From Branchiostoma floridae (taxonomy: Eukaryota; Chordata; Leptocardii; Amphioxiformes; Branchiostomatidae): DNA of 64,000 bases. The notes beneath the pieces were generated by a model, which did no database searches, was not told the origin of the DNA, and saw nothing but the letters and a program-made list of their open reading frames with translations. Of this stretch, positions 56,901 to 64,000 are shown piece after piece. Location of the stretch: contig NC_049996.1 in NCBI RefSeq assembly GCF_000003815.2, forward strand, positions 16,133,452 through 16,197,451. Reading direction: 5' to 3'. Positions within the stretch are counted from its first letter, which is position 1; every line of letters starts with the position of its first letter. The translations under genes and the position numbers were made by a program.

Positions 56901-57950
56901 CACTTGCCAGTCCAAGGTTCAAGGAAGAAGAAGGCACCATCTTTGGAATGGTTAACCGACTACCACAGCTTTCACTATCCAGATATACCGCAGGATCTGA
57001 AGTGTATTGTGGGCCACGCGGATGTCACAAGTGAAGCTGCGAAGAGCATACAAGCGACCCGCTGTCAACACGCAAAGTTGGTCCTTTTCAACCACGACAT
57101 GCCAGAAGATACAGAGCACTACAAGGGAGCTCAGAAAGCGATGGCTGCGGGGAAGAAAGTGGAAGACATCCTAGAGGATACCAAGAACGCGGATGCCGTG
57201 TTCTCTCTGGGAAGAAGAATCTACGACCACTACGAGACGAAGTACAAGTCACTTGGAGACAGCAAACCAACAGAACACCTGATGTTCCTCCCAAGACCGT
57301 CCCCACTATTTGAAGCCATCTCTGTTAAACCAGGAGGAGGGGAGAAAGTTGTTCTGACTGTCGGAAGGGTGACCGAAGTGGAGAAGCTGAAAGGCCATGA
57401 CCTGGCAGCCCGCTCCATTGGGGAGGTTGCAGAGAAGATCCCAAACGTCAAATTGTGGGTTCGTGGGATAGATGAAGATGACTGGGAAGCGAGCAAGAAC
57501 ATCCTCGAGGAAAACCTGAACAGTGGGAGGATCAAACCCACACTGCTGCCATGTGGAACCCAGGAGGACATCGCTCAGGACATGCAGCAGGCCCACCTGG
57601 TCCTGATGCCGTCCCGTGCCGAGCCGTTCGGGCTGATCGGCCTGGAGGCCATCGCAGCGGGAATCCCTGTACTCATCTCTGACAAGTCAGGACTGGCAGA
57701 CATGATCACGGACTTAATCAACGATGGGAAGTGCAGCGCAGACATGAGGCACAGGATCGTGGAAACCAGCGTTAAGGAGTCCGACCTAGAGGAAGCTGCA
57801 AATGAATGGGCAAAGGCAATTGTGGGTACATTAAAGTACTCTGAACATGAATTCAGGAAAGCAGCCGAGTACAAGAAGCAGCTCCTGAAGTCCAAGTACT
57901 GGGAAGAGTCACACCAGAACCTGCTGCGGGTCTGTGGATTGACTGACTGA
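38874..57950 (+). CDS. Death domain-Roc-COR-TIR-ZU5-UPA-GT4 multidomain protein
   Basis: Coding exons: 38874-38904, 41076-41270, 41575-41832, 43491-43720, 44023-44101, 44936-45174, 47174-47252, 49266-49514, 49726-49860, 50045-50143, 50383-50733, 51089-51204, 51379-52550, 52705-52769, 52864-53148, 53313-53749, 53878-54003, 54305-54573, 54853-55589, 55914-55997 and 56725-57950. All junction phases match and the sum is 6462 bases (2153 aa). Order: acidic leader (11-75), death domain (77-160), helical cassette twice (162-264, 265-370), Roc GTPase (371-690), COR (about 740-1078), unassigned (1100-1194), TIR-like (1197-1300), ZU5 (1345-1470), UPA-like (1535-1715), glycosyltransferase GT4 (1746-2153). 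Death, ZU5 and UPA modules occur together in UNC5, PIDD and ankyrin; Roc-COR is the ROCO-family switch. I infer a cytosolic sensor or cell-death/immunity signalling protein. Fusion of separate genes by misjoined exons is the main alternative. Confidence 0.8.
39080..40745. mobile_element. Inverted-repeat element hosting the hAT-like MITE
   Basis: GGTCCGGAGGTTGGTTTTGGGGTTTTGAGT near 39140-39172 is mirrored by CTCGAAACCCCAAAAAACAACCTCCGGACC near 40705-40735. The MITE at 40090 is nested inside. No transposase is recognised. Confidence 0.55.
40090..40509. mobile_element. Intact hAT-like MITE with 8-bp target duplication
   Basis: The ends TAGGGCTGGGTACCGGTAC and GTACCGGTACGCTGCCCTA are inverted repeats, flanked by the exact 8-bp duplication CCGTCGTC at 40082-40089 and 40510-40517. 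The interior has GGTCCAGGTCCGG palindromes. Confidence 0.88.
40906..41523 (+). mobile_element. LTR pair with Ty3/gypsy-like internal 3' end
   Basis: Two direct repeats, 40906-41073 and 41355-41523, are about 95 percent alike, start TGTAAC and end TCTACA. Just before the second lie GATTCGAGGACGAATCTTGA, resembling the end of a gypsy pol frame, and the polypurine tract AAAAGAAAAGGGGGAG. Each repeat contains a tRNA-like block with a B-box (GGTTCGATCCC, 41457-41467). No target duplication is clear (CTAG against CTAC). The host exon 41076-41270 lies between them. Confidence 0.65.
41076..41270 (+). CDS. Acidic exon between two LTRs
   Basis: This 65-codon exon has phase 1 at both ends, between the acceptor CAATTCTACAAG and the donor CACT|GTGAGT. 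It encodes a strongly acidic segment (EDVYEAISDDELDAMMDEE). Its acceptor is formed at the last bases of the upstream LTR (40906-41073), and its downstream intron holds an LTR-element 3' end and a second LTR. Confidence 0.65.
41575..41832 (+). CDS. Death domain exon
   Basis: 86 codons, phase 1 in and out. The sequence has the six-helix death-domain pattern: WKDLAFHLGF, then IASTNRDDKHRCIALLEEW, then ATIEILMEALSEAGLQRTVD. Helix 3 and the W in helix 5 are in place. Such domains assemble with other death domains in apoptosis and NF-kB signalling. Confidence 0.88.
42638..43285 (-). mobile_element. Harbinger-like element with Myb/SANT-like fragment
   Basis: TTATCCGAATAA near the left pairs with TTATTCGGATAA near 43267. 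The minus-strand frame 43008-42775 reads WMPEQMKLLNSIWG and QCRNKVKNL, like the Myb/SANT-type DNA-binding protein of Harbinger elements. It is truncated. Confidence 0.5.
43491..44101 (+). CDS. Helical cassette copy 1 (two exons)
   Basis: Exon 43491-43720 (77 codons, phase 1 to 0) reads LRSPDSDLTVRLQLGLMRQ and IVELEQELFTAEVLTDEERF. Exon 44023-44101 (phase 0 to 1) reads TKVARPAGQSTVAGPSHEFL. The pair therefore has phase 1 at both outer ends, so it can be duplicated without breaking the frame. An alternative acceptor 15 bases further on also keeps phase. The first exon resembles the N-terminal helical half of a TRADD-N domain. Confidence 0.7.
44936..47252 (+). CDS. Helical cassette copy 2 (two exons)
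   Basis: Exon 44936-45174 (80 codons, phase 1 to 0) and exon 47174-47252 (phase 0 to 1) are clear copies of the pair at 43491-44101; the small exon differs at only a few codons (TKPALPAEQSTVAGPSHEFL). Intron flanks are also copied. The intron between the two exons holds the pogo-like MITE, and the intron after them holds the Tc1 element. Confidence 0.7.
45412..46256. mobile_element. pogo/mariner-like MITE, 845 bp, TA-flanked
   Basis: CAGTCAAACCTGCCC at 45412 pairs with GGGCAGGTTTGACTG ending at 46256, with TA on both sides. Longer subterminal pairing includes CAGGTGGTCACTGAGAAGAG. No transposase is present. Confidence 0.8.
47390..48629 (+). mobile_element. Degenerate Tc1-like transposon
   Basis: CACTCGGCACAAAAAGTTTGG at the left pairs with CCAAACTTTTTGTGCTGAGTG at the right, flanked by TA. 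Longer terminal repeats of about 200 bp are diverged. The interior 47813-48070 retains Tc1 transposase text: GGGGSVMVW, TILHPVATFYL and GPNAILQDYNTSPHRAR, in broken frames. It sits in the duplicated intron after cassette copy 2. Confidence 0.85.
48724..48808. repeat. Perfect 34-bp-arm hairpin
   Basis: The arm starting GTTTAATTAAGATAGGTACA at 48724-48757 is exactly reverse-complementary to 48775-48808, across a 17-base loop containing poly-T. Confidence 0.88.
49266..51204 (+). CDS. Roc GTPase module with Gln/Glu-rich insert
   Basis: Exon 49266-49514 has GPAMQQLYSQA, a typical ROCO lead-in, and the P-loop GQFRSGKT (about 410-417). Exons 49726-49860, 50045-50143 and the first half of 50383-50733 form a Gln/Glu-rich insert of about 140 residues. 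The G3 motif WDFGGQ (about 596-601) follows, and exon 51089-51204 has the G4-like THKD (about 680-683). P-loop Lys-Thr and the G3 Asp and Gln are intact, so GTP binding is expected. Confidence 0.85.
51379..52550 (+). CDS. End of Roc and COR domain
   Basis: A single 1172-base exon. It begins with the last Roc strand (HVLPRIFVVNNFD), then COR text such as EVPITWLHLKSKL, ADILTFLHDLGDIIFI and LRDHVALRPQVMIDVFKTII. COR follows Roc in all ROCO proteins and mediates dimerisation. The exon leaves in phase 2. Confidence 0.85.
52705..53148 (+). CDS. Linker exons of unknown fold
   Basis: Exon 52705-52769 (FPEDFVDVWVGG) and exon 52864-53148 (GPILDCMEMCGRDEGLSLAE, then FKELVATVNNAGDKRRRLL) join COR to the TIR-like domain. 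The second is helical and could be a small death-fold or adaptor, but I recognise no family. Confidence 0.6.
53313..53749 (+). CDS. TIR-like domain
   Basis: 146 codons. It opens with the strand IVVLHVGDYND, then VTVCEDVIEPGDIMTDKIL (a D-PG-I motif), the strand RMVVPIITPQAL followed by YWSALGYEF, and LVFPVFAY. The order matches TIR/SEFIR folds. A Glu after the Trp is a candidate for the NADase catalytic residue, but its spacing (W+6) differs from SARM1-type TIRs. Confidence 0.65.
53878..54573 (+). CDS. ZU5 domain (two exons)
   Basis: Exons 53878-54003 and 54305-54573. The text GCTLEEDGVTISFPKGCVK and then AFSAVTPVLTVHQDQEEDFL and PVRVSLPW follows the ZU5 pattern (beta strands with a Pro-Lys-Gly turn and PV-LPW strand) of UNC5, PIDD and ankyrins. 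Confidence 0.75.
54628..54795 (+). mobile_element. tRNA-derived SINE
   Basis: GTTGGCATAACAGTTAGGGTG (A-box region), then GGGTTTGAATCCCC (B box), and a tail CTTGGGGAAGACACTTTTACAC typical of LINE-mobilised SINEs. It lies in the intron between the ZU5 and UPA-like exons. Confidence 0.7.
54853..55589 (+). CDS. Acidic linker and UPA-like region
   Basis: The first 65 or so codons are Ser/Glu-rich and disordered-looking. From FQGCWNRYAEDRVYLIINPN onward the segment is strand-rich and ordered (DGISFFFPP, NRWSVGLIPN, LLGTVHFRLF). Its position directly after ZU5 and its beta content match a UPA domain, but the match is by order and pattern only. Confidence 0.6.
55914..55997 (+). CDS. Short linker exon
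   Basis: 28 codons, phase 1 in and out (DEGETIKIQQKDEG). It links the UPA-like region to the glycosyltransferase exon. Confidence 0.6.
56725..57950 (+). CDS. GT4-type glycosyltransferase domain
   Basis: The last exon, 409 codons including the stop. The N-terminal half has the GT-B/GT4 opening SILLVNDEY and GGPSNVNRQVAQFLHQHG. The C-terminal half has VVLTVGRV, KLKGHDLAARSI and the nucleotide-sugar signature SRAEPFGLIGLEAIAAGIP, with the E-x7-E pair at about 2045 and 2053. A complete, apparently active retaining glycosyltransferase fold is fused in frame to a signalling protein. Donor and acceptor cannot be read from the sequence. Codon use looks like the rest of the gene, so recent transfer is not indicated. 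Confidence 0.88.
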
Positions 57951-58160
57951 GTCTAGATGGCTTCGGATTCAAAGTTGTTCATCTGATACCTAATGTATCT
58001 GTGTGCGCATGTTCCAAGGCACAGTTCCAACATGTCTAGAAAGTGAAGTCATTGATTACTTTGCACATACAATTTCACAATTGTATTCATTGACAATGAC
58101 ATTGACTATTGCCTATTTAGAGGTCTTCTCTATAATGAGGTCAAAGTAATTGTGGATGTA

Positions 58161-58166
58161 AATAAA
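58161..58166 (+). terminator. Polyadenylation signal of the multidomain gene
   Basis: AATAAA lies 211 bases after the stop codon, in A/T-rich sequence, giving a short 3' UTR. Confidence 0.6.
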
Positions 58167-58371
58167 GTCATGTTTATACATTAGAATCAGGGCAATTCAG
58201 CCAGCTGGCCATGAACTTGGGTTGTATATGTAGATTGATGTTTTTACTATCGCTGAGGATATTGAAGTTCAATCTCGTGTAGATCTAATTTGGCAACAGG
58301 CACTTTGAGTATGTACATACATGTAAGTATGGTATATGAACTATTATGACTGACATACAGTAGGGTACTTA

Positions 58372-58665
58372 GAAGTTACATATAGCTCATTCTCCTATGC
58401 AGAGACATCCAATGACGCCAGCAAACCGCCACTTGTCTGTACTCTGCTATCTCAACCGTCAACATCCACAAGTTCCTGTGGGTGTCGCCACAAACCAGCT
58501 GTCAGCCAATCAGAGGATTCAGCCTTTCAGTTTTGAAAAGGGATCTCGATTTATAAGCAGGGTAGTCAGGAACTGATGGTGACGGTTGAGATAGCAGAGT
58601 ACAGACAAGAGGCAGTTTTCTGGTGCCATTGGGTATCTCTGCATAGGGAAATGTTATAGCTAAAA
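58372..58665. mobile_element. Foldback MITE
   Basis: The left arm contains CTGTACTCTGCTATCTCAACCG and the right arm CGGTTGAGATAGCAGAGTACAG. The outer parts (ATGCAGAGACATCCAATG and CATTGGGTATCTCTGCAT) also pair. Confidence 0.8.
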
Positions 58666-58686
58666 CAAACAAGTAAAATTTAGAGG

Positions 58687-59618
58687 GTTTACGGAAAAGC
58701 CTGGGCCCAGCAGGCTAGCCTGCAGGCACCCTTTTTGGGCCCCAAGGCTATTGATAGGGTTTGACCCATTAATAGATTTTTTTAAACCTACAACTGGGTA
58801 ACCGACAATTCGAGTGCATGCAGGGTGCATTAGACAGAAGGCAAAGCAAACAGTTTGGTCATATCTATGGGGGATTGGGGTTCAATGGTTTACAGCAAAG
58901 AACAATCAAATCAACTACTGTAACTTCAAGGGTTATTAGTACATTTACTTTTCCTTTGACTATACTAGCAGTCATTCCTACAATACTTATAGTGGCTATC
59001 AGTAATTGTCCTACATGAGAGAAACGAATAGCACAAACAACACTAACGTTACATGTCATATTATACACCCCCCTCACATACAATTGACACATATAAACGC
59101 ATAACATACATAAATTCCTACATCCATGCTCACTGACACTTGATGTTTGAGACATCTGTTTCAAATTTGATGTTTTGGCAAACAGCCCCTATCCTAGAGG
59201 ACCAACCGTTGTCTTGGGTTACCACTGACCCAGTTTTTCCACAAAGAAATTTCATGTACAAACACACACTCTCATACATGCATGACATCTGTTTTGAATT
59301 TGATGTTGTGTGCTATCATTTCCTGACCCATCCTAGTATTCTTTATTTCGCAGTAGTACCCCTCCCCTTCAGTCTTAATTTAACATTTCCAGCATTTTCT
59401 GTTGTATACTTGGAATTTAATTCATGATCAACTGTTACCTTTCCCCATCCCAGCCCCATCCCACCCACAGCTGGGATTGTCATTGACCCAGTTTTTTATT
59501 TAAAAAAAAAAAACTTCAGCTGCAGGCCAAACCCCATGCATAGCCTTGGGGCCCAGAAAAGGTAGTCTTTCAGGCTAGCCAGCCCAGCTCCTGGGCCCAG
59601 GCTTTTCCGTAAACCCAA
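58687..59618. mobile_element. Inverted-repeat element, 0.93 kb
   Basis: GGGTTTACGGAAAAGCCTGG at the left pairs with CCAGGCTTTTCCGTAAACCC at the right, with further pairing of GGCTAGCC and GGGCCCCAAGGCTAT motifs. No transposase is seen. Confidence 0.78.
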
Positions 59619-60470
59619 ATTTAGAAGGCAGGAGAAATAATTGTACACTTTTCAATGGATCCAGTTTGTGAAGATAAGGTTTGCAATATGTCGACAACCA
59701 AAAAAATTTTGTTATTAATATCTCCATCAAAAATGGAGATATCGTTTTGGGTGTGTCTGAGTGTGTCTCAGTCTAGTTTGTCTAATTTCTGGATTTTTGT
59801 TGTCAGCATAAACTATTAATATTTAAGAACCTGTTTTTCATATCTTTTGACATGGTGGTATTTCAAATCATACTTTTATGTATTGCATCTTGATGTCAAT
59901 TACAAAATAAATTGTCACACATATCAAAGTTTGGTCGCTGTTCAATCTCTAAATATGGTAGTATATAGTATAAGTTTAACATACATGTAAGTATGCACAC
60001 AGAATTTCTTCATTTTTGTTCTTAAACATATTATTTGACTTAGAAATTAATATTGACTTTGGCAGTCTTTATATTGACATAAGTATCCTTTCTGATATAT
60101 TCTTGCAATTTATGGCATATTTTACTGATTTTGCAGCTGCATTGTACGATTTAACGTTACAGCTTGGTTGAAAAGGTTTTTTGGGGGGTGCGGACAAAAA
60201 TTGATGGTGGATGCCATCCAAACAATCTCAATCAAATCAAGGAGCTTTTATCAGATATCTGATAGTCTAAAAGCTCTTTGATCAAATCAACATGGCCTAG
60301 CTCAAGTTGTGAGGGGCTAACCCACCCGTTTTGAGATGAATAAATAAAGATGACCAAAGATGGGGTCGCTGTAAAACTGAACAGTAATGATTTAGAGTAG
60401 AGTAGAGTACTAGTATGTCGGCGATGATTGAAATAATCAGGCGCTACTCAAACATATGCCAGAACAACTG
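59619..60470. other. Intergenic A/T-rich stretch
   Basis: No gene is seen. A hairpin at about 60241-60283 (GAGCTTTTA...TAAAAGCTC) lies in a repeat that also occurs near 6430-6490 and 18180-18330 (GATGTCATCCATATAATCAA). Confidence 0.45.
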
Positions 60471-60529
60471 GTGGACAAAGCTTCTTTATTGTCGTCTCAG
60501 TACACACACCTCAGAAAACGGGAATTTTA

Positions 60530-61505
60530 CATCATCCAAAGTTCTCAGCAAGCCACACGTACCTTACCTACACGGTTGTCACAGAATCAGCCTCGAATTT
60601 CAGCTCGGCCTCCGCAAAACCAGGATAGAAACGTTTTTATTGCAGCAGAAATCTATCGTAATCCGGACGCAATCACACGGACACATGTGTTAGGGTTTCA
60701 GCATTTGGGGCTGTGAATGGCTGTTTGGGGAATATCGGAATGCTTCACCTCCGATCACCCCTGCCTGGTACTCCCTGTTTCTTGTCTTTCATAATGAAAC
60801 TATCACATGTTTTTTCCGTAAATATAATATTCAAGCTGGATTTTCCTTTGTAGAACCGTCCGATGACTGGTTCTTTGCTTCTTTATATAATACCAAGTAA
60901 ACTCCAAGTGAGCCTCATTTAAAGCGTCACTCGGGCAGGCAGATGAAAGGCCCCCATGCGGAATCAAATTGTAACTGCACCAGCAACAAGTCCCTTTGAC
61001 ATGACACTGACCTGCAGTTGCCAGAGAAACGGGACTTGTGTGGTCGTGGGGCTACTCCTGTATTATAAACTTGAAATAACGTACTAAAGGAAGTTGCAAA
61101 GTAAATAGAGACATTCCATATCCTCAATGTGACGTTATATCCAATCGTTTTGCTAGAAAATATCGAAACGACTCTGAAATTTGACCCCACGCGTGGAACG
61201 GTTCATTTTGTCAGATGTAGGGAGGACAGCGGCATAGATTAAGTTTACATATTAACGATCATAACTCGTTACGGACTGTAGTTCACCATTTATAAATGAT
61301 ACTTAATAAACATTTATTCACATGAGTATGTGATTCATTTTGCTACCCATAGCTAACTTGTGGGGTCTAACAACATGAACATTCCCGATAACACCCCCAA
61401 TACTGAGTCGCGTTGCCTACGAGCGGAAAGCGGAAGTAAAGTTGTAACGGTGCCAGTAAGTTCAGAAAGTTTGCGGACATTTTAGGGGAGATTCGTGGCA
61501 AAAAA
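60530..61505 (+). promoter_or_regulatory. Duplicated promoter and 5' UTR exon of the second gene
   Basis: It matches 35030-35905 over nearly its whole length, including ACACATGTGTTAGGGTTTCA and TTTGCGGACAT, and ends GGCAAAAAA|GTAAGTAT. The copy defines the 5' edge of the duplicated locus. Confidence 0.55.
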
Positions 61506-61742
61506 GTAAGTATTATATAAACATGAGGGTCTGCGCACTTTAAAGTATTTTCTGATTCGTTAGGAAGATGTTCTTTGTCGTAAAAGACTTTTACTTCGTT
61601 GCTTTTACCCACTTCAGCGACGTTCAATTTGGTTGATAGACTTCTCTCTTTTGAATAATTGGATCATGGGAGTTGATTACTGGCTGGTACTTTAGATCAT
61701 GTTCTAAAGTTTTGCCGTATACATTGGGTTATTCCAAAAAAT

Positions 61743-61842
61743 NNNNNNNNNNNNNNNNNNNNNNNNNNNNNNNNNNNNNNNNNNNNNNNNNNNNNNNNNN
61801 NNNNNNNNNNNNNNNNNNNNNNNNNNNNNNNNNNNNNNNNNN
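61743..61842. other. Assembly gap of 100 N
   Basis: Exactly 100 N, the usual placeholder for a gap of unknown size. It falls in the first intron region of the second gene, so the start codon exon and any death-domain exon may be hidden there. Confidence 0.98.
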
Positions 61843-62366
61843 GCTAAGAACAAGAATAAGGTAGAATTAAGTAGGGGTTGTTTTAGATCTGTAAGCATGG
61901 GAAAGAAAATTTGTTTGTCTCATTTGTTGTTGAGTGACTGTGATTTTAATGTTTATCTGCACAAAATAATCCTTATTAATCTTTGCATTCAAGAAATTTT
62001 GTCTGCACATCAGCAGATAAGGAAACAATCTTAAGACTGTGAGAACCAAATGATCATGCAGGGGTTACATTTGATTCTGTCTGCTCCACTTACGGTAATG
62101 CATGTAATACAGTAATAGATGTAACAAATAAGCAACCTTAATTTTCATATGCTACAAACTTCTAACACTTCATTAACACACAAAGGATGTGTGCTAAAAA
62201 GAGATAATCATTAATGATTATCTCTTTTTTATGATTTATCAACAGTACATTACAGTATTACAATCAGCAAAATTCTTGACAATGTACATGTACATTGAGT
62301 TGTGCTCATGATATCAAATATTTCTTTTCACCCTTTTGTGTCCACCTCCTGAACTGTGTGGTCTAG

Positions 62367-64000
62367 ATCCAGTCCTTCCTGTGCGCCTACAGCTGGCTGT
62401 GGTGTCGCAAACATCTGCTCAAGGGCAGGCTGGGGACAAAGAGCCAAAGGATAAAATCTTAGAGCGAATCCTAGAACTAGAGCGGGAACTGTTTACTGTA
62501 GACGTGTTTAATGATCCGGTACGCTACAGAAAAGTACGAAAACTCTTTAAGAAACACAAGGCTCTGTTAAAGAGGGCTCTTAAGGGATCTGTCATCCTCC
62601 TCCTGACGTTCCTACGCCAGACTGATATGGACAGGTTCTACCACAACCACTACAGGGTTGGGGAGGGCAGCCTGTCTCAACAACTCTCACACATCCTCAT
62701 CTCAGAACACCTACAGGACAAGGTCAAGGGTGCACAGCTGATCGTGAGGCTCCAGGTGAAGCATGAAGACTATCTGCGGGTTCGAGGCAGACTGGGACAA
62801 GGTGAGAAATGCAAGTTTTGCTGAAACTTTCAGTTTTGCCCATAACAGAGTCTTAAACTCTTGTGGAACAAAAGAACGAAGATTTATTTCATAATCTTCT
62901 TAGTTCTACCAACAAGGATTTAAACTTTCATGTCAATCATTCAATTACAATGTTATTTTCTCCTTTTGTAGAAAAAGTTTTGAAGAGAATAAGATTTCTT
63001 ATTTGCAATAAGATTTAGCATCAAACAACTCAGTCTGTACTTCATTTATTTACATGTGTTATAAATCTAGTCCCTTCAGTCGTTTATCTAATTTTCAAGG
63101 GAGCCTGCATAAAGAGGTCTTACACAACACTTTGACCATGAAAGCTCCTTGCTTTGACCAATAAACAGGATTGGACCGTACCACTTCTGTTGACAACTTG
63201 CTGACCCTCCCACCCCCCAACAGACAAGTGGACCATTCCAGCCTGAGAGCCTTAGACCTGGCCGTGGTTGGTAGAGAGGACCAGTCCTGTGCAGAGGGAC
63301 GTGATCACAACTCAACACCGAAGTTCCGAGTCAGACAGATGCAGGCAGTTGTGAGAACAGGTAGGGAGAAAGCAGAAGGACTGGCTAGGCAGCTGCAAGA
63401 GCTTCAGATCAAGCAGGGACTGACACAGACAGCCAGAGAAGAGACAGAAGCCACAGAATACCTTCTGAGCAAGGAGGTAATCAGGAGGACAGAGCAGAAG
63501 GAGAAAGCAGGGAAAATCCTAGAACAGAAGCTAGAAATTCAGCATCTAAAAGAAACCAACAATAGCATGGCAGCTACAATAGTGGAACTTACAGCTGAGA
63601 ACACAAGGATTTCCAATCGACTTGCAGACATTCCTAAACTCTGTGAAGAAGTCAGAAAATGGAGAGAGAAAGACAAGACATCACAGAAAGTCCTGTCAGA
63701 ACATGAAGTAGAAATCCAGCGGCTCCAGGAGACCAACAAGAGCATGGCAGCTACAATAGAGGAATTGCTGGAGGGCAAACACACACTGGCAGATGGTAAG
63801 GCACAAATAATGCATGAGAACTGCCTTTTTCTAGGCTAACAATGACAACTGTTGTCACTTCTTCCCATGAGTTTCAAGCATGGAAAAACTTCTAGATTGT
63901 GTGAAATTGTCTATATGCTGTTGCAGGTTTTTCAGCTGCGGCCACATCTCAGGACAGCAGGAAATCTCTTCTACAAAGGTTTATGGGTTTATTTTCATCA
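62367..64000 (+). CDS. Partial paralogue: TRADD-N-like domain plus coiled coil
   Basis: Exons 62367-62801, 63169-63795 and 63927 onward; junctions are phase 1. The first exon starts like cassette exons 43491 and 44936 (LPVRLQLAVVSQTSAQGQ, ILELERELFTVDVFNDP), then runs straight on into a beta-rich part, SVILLLTFLRQTDMDRFYHN to AQLIVRLQVKHEDYL, that follows the order of a TRADD N-terminal domain. The second exon is mostly coiled coil with an internal repeat (ETNNSMAATIVEL and ETNKSMAATIEEL). No start codon is visible and the gene runs off the window. A function as an adaptor in death or NF-kB signalling is inferred. Confidence 0.65.

Noticed and set aside
56725-57950. Recent bacterial transfer or contamination of the glycosyltransferase
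   Set aside because: It is joined by a phase-matched splice acceptor to the upstream exons and its base composition resembles the other exons; ancient transfer cannot be excluded.

Overview
The window is animal genomic DNA, most probably from a cephalochordate (Branchiostoma, amphioxus). Reasons: chordate-type intron-rich genes; a very high density of short interspersed repeats; minisatellites that straddle exon-intron borders (a trait I recall from amphioxus genes); and a giant death-domain/Roc-COR/TIR/ZU5/glycosyltransferase protein of the kind expanded in amphioxus immunity. The species call is inference. All exon borders were read by eye from splice sites and phases; in every complete gene model the exon lengths sum to a multiple of three.

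Layout. (1) 7-4157, minus: a 3-exon claudin/PMP22-like four-membrane-span protein (444 aa) whose second extracellular loop is swollen by a Ser/Pro-rich coding minisatellite. (2) 9024-19368, minus: a 10-exon activin/BMP type I receptor of the ALK1/2 class (508 aa), complete from signal peptide to stop. (3) 22306-30136, minus: a 12-exon La (SSB) RNA-binding protein (438 aa). (4) 38874-57950, plus: a 21-coding-exon gene for a 2153-aa protein ordered acidic N-terminus, death domain, two copies of a helical cassette, Roc GTPase, COR, TIR-like domain, ZU5, UPA-like region and a C-terminal GT4-type glycosyltransferase. (5) about 61400 to the window end, plus: a partial paralogue that shares the promoter/5' exon and the cassette, but carries a TRADD-N-like domain followed by a coiled coil. 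A 100-N assembly gap lies inside it.

Between genes and in introns are Tc1/mariner, pogo-like, hAT-like and Harbinger-like elements, foldback MITEs, LINE reverse-transcriptase fragments, a pair of LTRs, tRNA-derived SINEs and a retroposed tRNA-Glu copy with its CCA tail and a 16-bp target duplication.

Two observations stand out. First, the 38.9-64 kb locus encodes cell-death/innate-immunity architectures that join a GTPase switch, death and TRADD-like adaptor modules, TIR and a glycosyltransferase; it grew by segmental duplication, exon-pair duplication and possibly exonisation beside an LTR. Second, in the claudin-like, receptor and La genes many exon borders are duplicated into the adjoining intron, generating arrays of decoy splice sites.
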